DNA from: MGBC131033 sp910585655
GTDB lineage: Bacteria; Bacillota; Clostridia; Lachnospirales; Lachnospiraceae
NCBI GenBank assembly: GCA_949502025.1
Contig: CATBCG010000087.1
Span: 52,580-116,579 of the forward strand
Direction of reading: 5' to 3'
DNA length: 64,000 nt
Under the pieces are notes generated by a model. The model was not told where the DNA came from. It saw only the letters and a program-made list of their open reading frames with translations, and did not search any database. This document shows positions 61,940 through 64,000 of the stretch, piece by piece. Within the stretch, counting starts at the first letter, position 1; every line of letters begins with the position of its first letter. A program made the position numbers and the translations under genes.

Positions 61940-63181
61940 ATGGAGGAACCACAGCGAATGGGGATTTATATTCATATCCCTTTTTGCGTGCAAAAATGCG
62001 GCTATTGTGATTTTCTGTCCTTTCCGGTGGGAGAAGCCTGTGGCAAAAAAGAGACGAACAGGCTTACCGCAGACAAGATAGAGAGGTACGTAGAGGCGCT
62101 TTGCCAGGAAATTCGGGCGGAAATCCCTGCCTGGACAGGAATCCCCTCTATAAAAAAGCAACAGGTACGGGTTCCGACGGTATTTTTTGGCGGAGGAACG
62201 CCGAGCCTGCTAAGCGGAGAGCAAATCGGACGGATATTAGACGAAATAAAACAGCAATATCCACTGACAAAAGATGCGGAAATTACAATGGAGGCAAATC
62301 CTGGTACGCTGACGCCAAAGAAACTGACTGCCTATCGCCAGGCAGGAATCAACCGTTTGAGCATAGGGCTGCAGTCCGCGCAAAATACGGAGTTGGAGCG
62401 TCTGGGACGAATCCATACCTGGGAAGTATTTTTGGAAAATTTTCAGGCTGCCAGAAGAGCAGGATTTGACAACCTGAATATCGATCTGATGTCGGCGCTT
62501 CCAGAGCAGACGTTGGCTTCCTGGGAGGATACTTTAAAAAAAGTAGGAACGCTGCAGCCGGAACATATTTCTGCGTATAGTCTGATTCTGGAAAAAGGCA
62601 CGCCGTTTTACCAGTTGTATGAAACCGGCAAACAAGCTTTCCTGCTGCCGGATGAAGATACGGAACGCCGGATGTATGAGATGACAGAGGATTATTTAAA
62701 GAGAATCGGACTGTATCGCTATGAAATTTCCAATTATGCCAGACCGGGGTATGAGTGCCGGCACAACAGCTCCTATTGGCAGCGTATCCCCTATTTGGGT
62801 CTGGGCCTGGGTGCATCCTCCTTTTGGGGTGAGGTACGCTGGAAAAATCAGGAGGATTTGGAAAAGTATCTGCAATGGTGGACTCCGACAGAAGCAGACA
62901 GCACCAGGAAAACGGCAGAAAGTAGCGTCTGGCAGGAAATAGAACCTCTTTCCGTTCCGGATCAGATGGCAGAGATGATGTTTTTAGGACTGCGGATGAC
63001 AGAGGGTATCCAGGAAGAAGCATTTTACCAGGCTTTTGGGCAACGTCTTTGGCAAGTATACGGAACGGTATTGACCAGACAGGAGCGTATGGGGTTAATA
63101 GAGCAAAAGGATGGCAGGATACGGCTGACCCAGTATGGGCGGGATGTAAGTAACCAGGTCTTTTGGGAGTATTTATCATAG
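61940..63181 (+). CDS. hemW: Radical SAM heme chaperone HemW
   Basis: Heme-binding radical SAM protein related to anaerobic coproporphyrinogen oxidase; 413 residues. The cluster motif is C16-X3-C20-X2-C23 (PFCVQKCGYC), with the GGGTPS motif and NRLSIGLQS following, then a C-terminal HemN-like domain (GLGLGASSF, MFLGLRMTEGI). There is an unusual ~25-residue charged insert after the cluster (EACGKKETNRLTADK). ATG 61940 follows GGGAGGG. hrcA, its common neighbour, is not next; an MBL-fold gene is. Confidence 0.95.
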   Translation: MEEPQRMGIYIHIPFCVQKCGYCDFLSFPVGEACGKKETNRLTADKIERYVEALCQEIRAEIPAWTGIPSIKKQQVRVPTVFFGGGTPSLLSGEQIGRILDEIKQQYPLTKDAEITMEANPGTLTPKKLTAYRQAGINRLSIGLQSAQNTELERLGRIHTWEVFLENFQAARRAGFDNLNIDLMSALPEQTLASWEDTLKKVGTLQPEHISAYSLILEKGTPFYQLYETGKQAFLLPDEDTERRMYEMTEDYLKRIGLYRYEISNYARPGYECRHNSSYWQRIPYLGLGLGASSFWGEVRWKNQEDLEKYLQWWTPTEADSTRKTAESSVWQEIEPLSVPDQMAEMMFLGLRMTEGIQEEAFYQAFGQRLWQVYGTVLTRQERMGLIEQKDGRIRLTQYGRDVSNQVFWEYLS

Positions 63182-63235
63182 CAGGGCTTCTGACTGCCGG
63201 AAGAAAAGTGGAAGCAGAAAAAAGGAGGTAACAAG

Positions 63236-63871
63236 ATGACGCCAGAGCCTATTTCACTGACCAGTCAAATTTCTTATATCAAAGCAAGTGAGCAGCCGCT
63301 TTCTGCCGATGTCGGCATCATAAAGGGAGCGTGTTATACCTGGCTGTTTGACGTGGGGAACAGCGAGGAAGTTGCCACTTTTTTACAAAACCTCCCAGGA
63401 GAAAAAATCCTGGTGTTGTCGCATTTCCATCCGGATCATATCGCAAATTGGAAGCAGATTTCTCATAGAGAGCTATATCAGGGAGCCAATACCTATGGAT
63501 ATACCAAAAGCGGAATGGTGGTAGAACGGGAACGGACGATAGAAGATGGGCTGTCGTTTCATCTGGTGCCGCTTCCATCCAGTCATGCCAAAGGATCACT
63601 GCTGTTGGAAGTGGAGGAGTATGCGTTTTTAGGAGATGCGACTTATTGTACAAGGAAAAAAGTGCCGGTAGAAAAGTCGAAAGAAGCAGTTGTAAAGCCG
63701 GTATACAACGCCCAGCTTTTAAAAGAAGAAATTCAGGTATTAAAAGGGCTTCGTGCAAGGTATGTCCTGTTAAGTCATGATACGGTATTTTGTCATGAGA
63801 AAAAAGAAATCATAGAGGAATTGGAACAGATCTATGCCAGAAGAAAGAAGGAAAGCCCCTATATCAGATAG
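63236..63871 (+). CDS. Metallo-beta-lactamase fold hydrolase
   Basis: A 211-residue MBL-fold protein. The metal motif is LSHFHPDHIANW (H-x-H-x-D-H), with further ligands in SSHAKGSLLLEV and LGDATYC, and the late histidine in LLSHDTVF. Close to the glyoxalase II/quorum-lactonase size class; the substrate is unknown. GGAGG stands 7 bases before the ATG. It follows hemW by 54 bp and may be co-transcribed. Confidence 0.88.
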   Translation: MTPEPISLTSQISYIKASEQPLSADVGIIKGACYTWLFDVGNSEEVATFLQNLPGEKILVLSHFHPDHIANWKQISHRELYQGANTYGYTKSGMVVERERTIEDGLSFHLVPLPSSHAKGSLLLEVEEYAFLGDATYCTRKKVPVEKSKEAVVKPVYNAQLLKEEIQVLKGLRARYVLLSHDTVFCHEKKEIIEELEQIYARRKKESPYIR

Positions 63872-64000
63872 GATATGACTCCCGCCTCTATAGGCGGTGA
63901 GCAACTTGCTTGTATCAGTGGCGGGATTCAATCCCCCATCTGATATGCCTCCGGCGGATGGCAGGCGTGCGGATCGGAATACTGTCAGCAAAGCTGACCC
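63861..64000. other. Palindrome-rich region at the window end
   Basis: Perfect inverted pairs: ATATCAGAT/ATCTGATAT (63861-63869 with 63938-63946), TCCCGCC/GGCGGGA (63880-63886 with 63920-63926), GCCT/AGGC and GTCAGC/GCTGAC (63984-63989 with 63993-63998). The outer pair overlaps the stop of the MBL gene. It may be a structured RNA, a terminator complex or the end of a mobile element continuing beyond the window. Confidence 0.5.

Noticed and set aside
62349..63179. Long minus-strand frame opposite hemW
   Set aside because: No ribosome binding site, proline- and serine-rich translation without family features, and it is fully covered by a clear hemW gene; similar shadows lie opposite the GH fossil, secDF and lepA.

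Overview
The window looks like a chromosomal segment of a spore-forming, Gram-positive anaerobe of the Lachnospiraceae (Clostridia). The grounds are strong AGGAGG-type ribosome binding sites, the spore genes gpr and spoIIP, pyruvate phosphate dikinase, a single-chain class II glycyl-tRNA synthetase, a fused SecDF, rubredoxin, and clade-typical families (DUF6062, DUF5721, TIGR01906, Rpn-like proteins). No rRNA, tRNA or CRISPR array was recognised.

Layout. 1-4030: the end of an oligopeptide ABC transporter operon (two permeases, two ATPases). 4100-7700: DUF6062, a 49-residue gene with a structured leader, a membrane protein and a cold shock gene (all minus strand), then a YitT protein. 7700-15200: housekeeping genes (M16 metalloprotease, era, a YqzL-like gene, recO, a lipoprotein, glyS). 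15200-17400: an AT-rich accessory patch with a dead ECF sigma factor, a transposase fragment and a two-gene unit ending in a coiled-coil acetyltransferase. 17450-20700: a small membrane protein and ppdK. 20850-23350: a chemoreceptor translationally coupled to an FMN-binding lipoprotein. 23400-28250: small accessory genes (methyltransferase, DUF1905, Rpn remnant, LMW tyrosine phosphatase, DUF4261, Spx/ArsC-like). 28220-33970: ZIP transporter, DUF5721, a GalE::methionine-R-sulfoxide reductase fusion, rubredoxin, MATE transporter and an orphan HipA-like kinase. 34050-36600: rpsT, gpr, spoIIP. 36690-40660: a FliM-motif protein, an ECF S component, DUF308, a dipeptidase and an AlkD-like protein. 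40690-48070: an arabinose/galactose operon (lacZ, abfA, FGGY kinase, araD) behind a leader with a terminator. 48200-50450: gene fossils. 50500-54170: secDF and mutY. 54300-58110: a decaying solute-binding protein gene followed by its intact paralogue. 58118-63871: degV, tatD, lepA, hemW and a metallo-beta-lactamase-fold protein. The window ends in palindrome-rich sequence.

How it fits together. In many Firmicutes rpsT-gpr-spoIIP leads directly into lepA-hemW; here about 23 kb of sugar catabolism, secretion, repair and fossil genes sits between spoIIP and lepA. The sugar operon would release galactose and arabinose from plant side chains and pass arabinose through kinase and epimerase, but the isomerase and a transporter are absent. 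GalE is at 29.6 kb, joined to an oxidant-repair domain and followed by rubredoxin. A short palindromic repeat occurs at least six times, often at gene ends. The 48-56 kb stretch has several genes shortened by internal deletions.

The most distinctive observations are the GalE-fRMsr fusion, the chemoreceptor/flavolipoprotein pair, the dispersed repeat family, the full-length and internally deleted hairpin pair before glyS, and a soluble protein with two FliM-like CheY-binding motifs.
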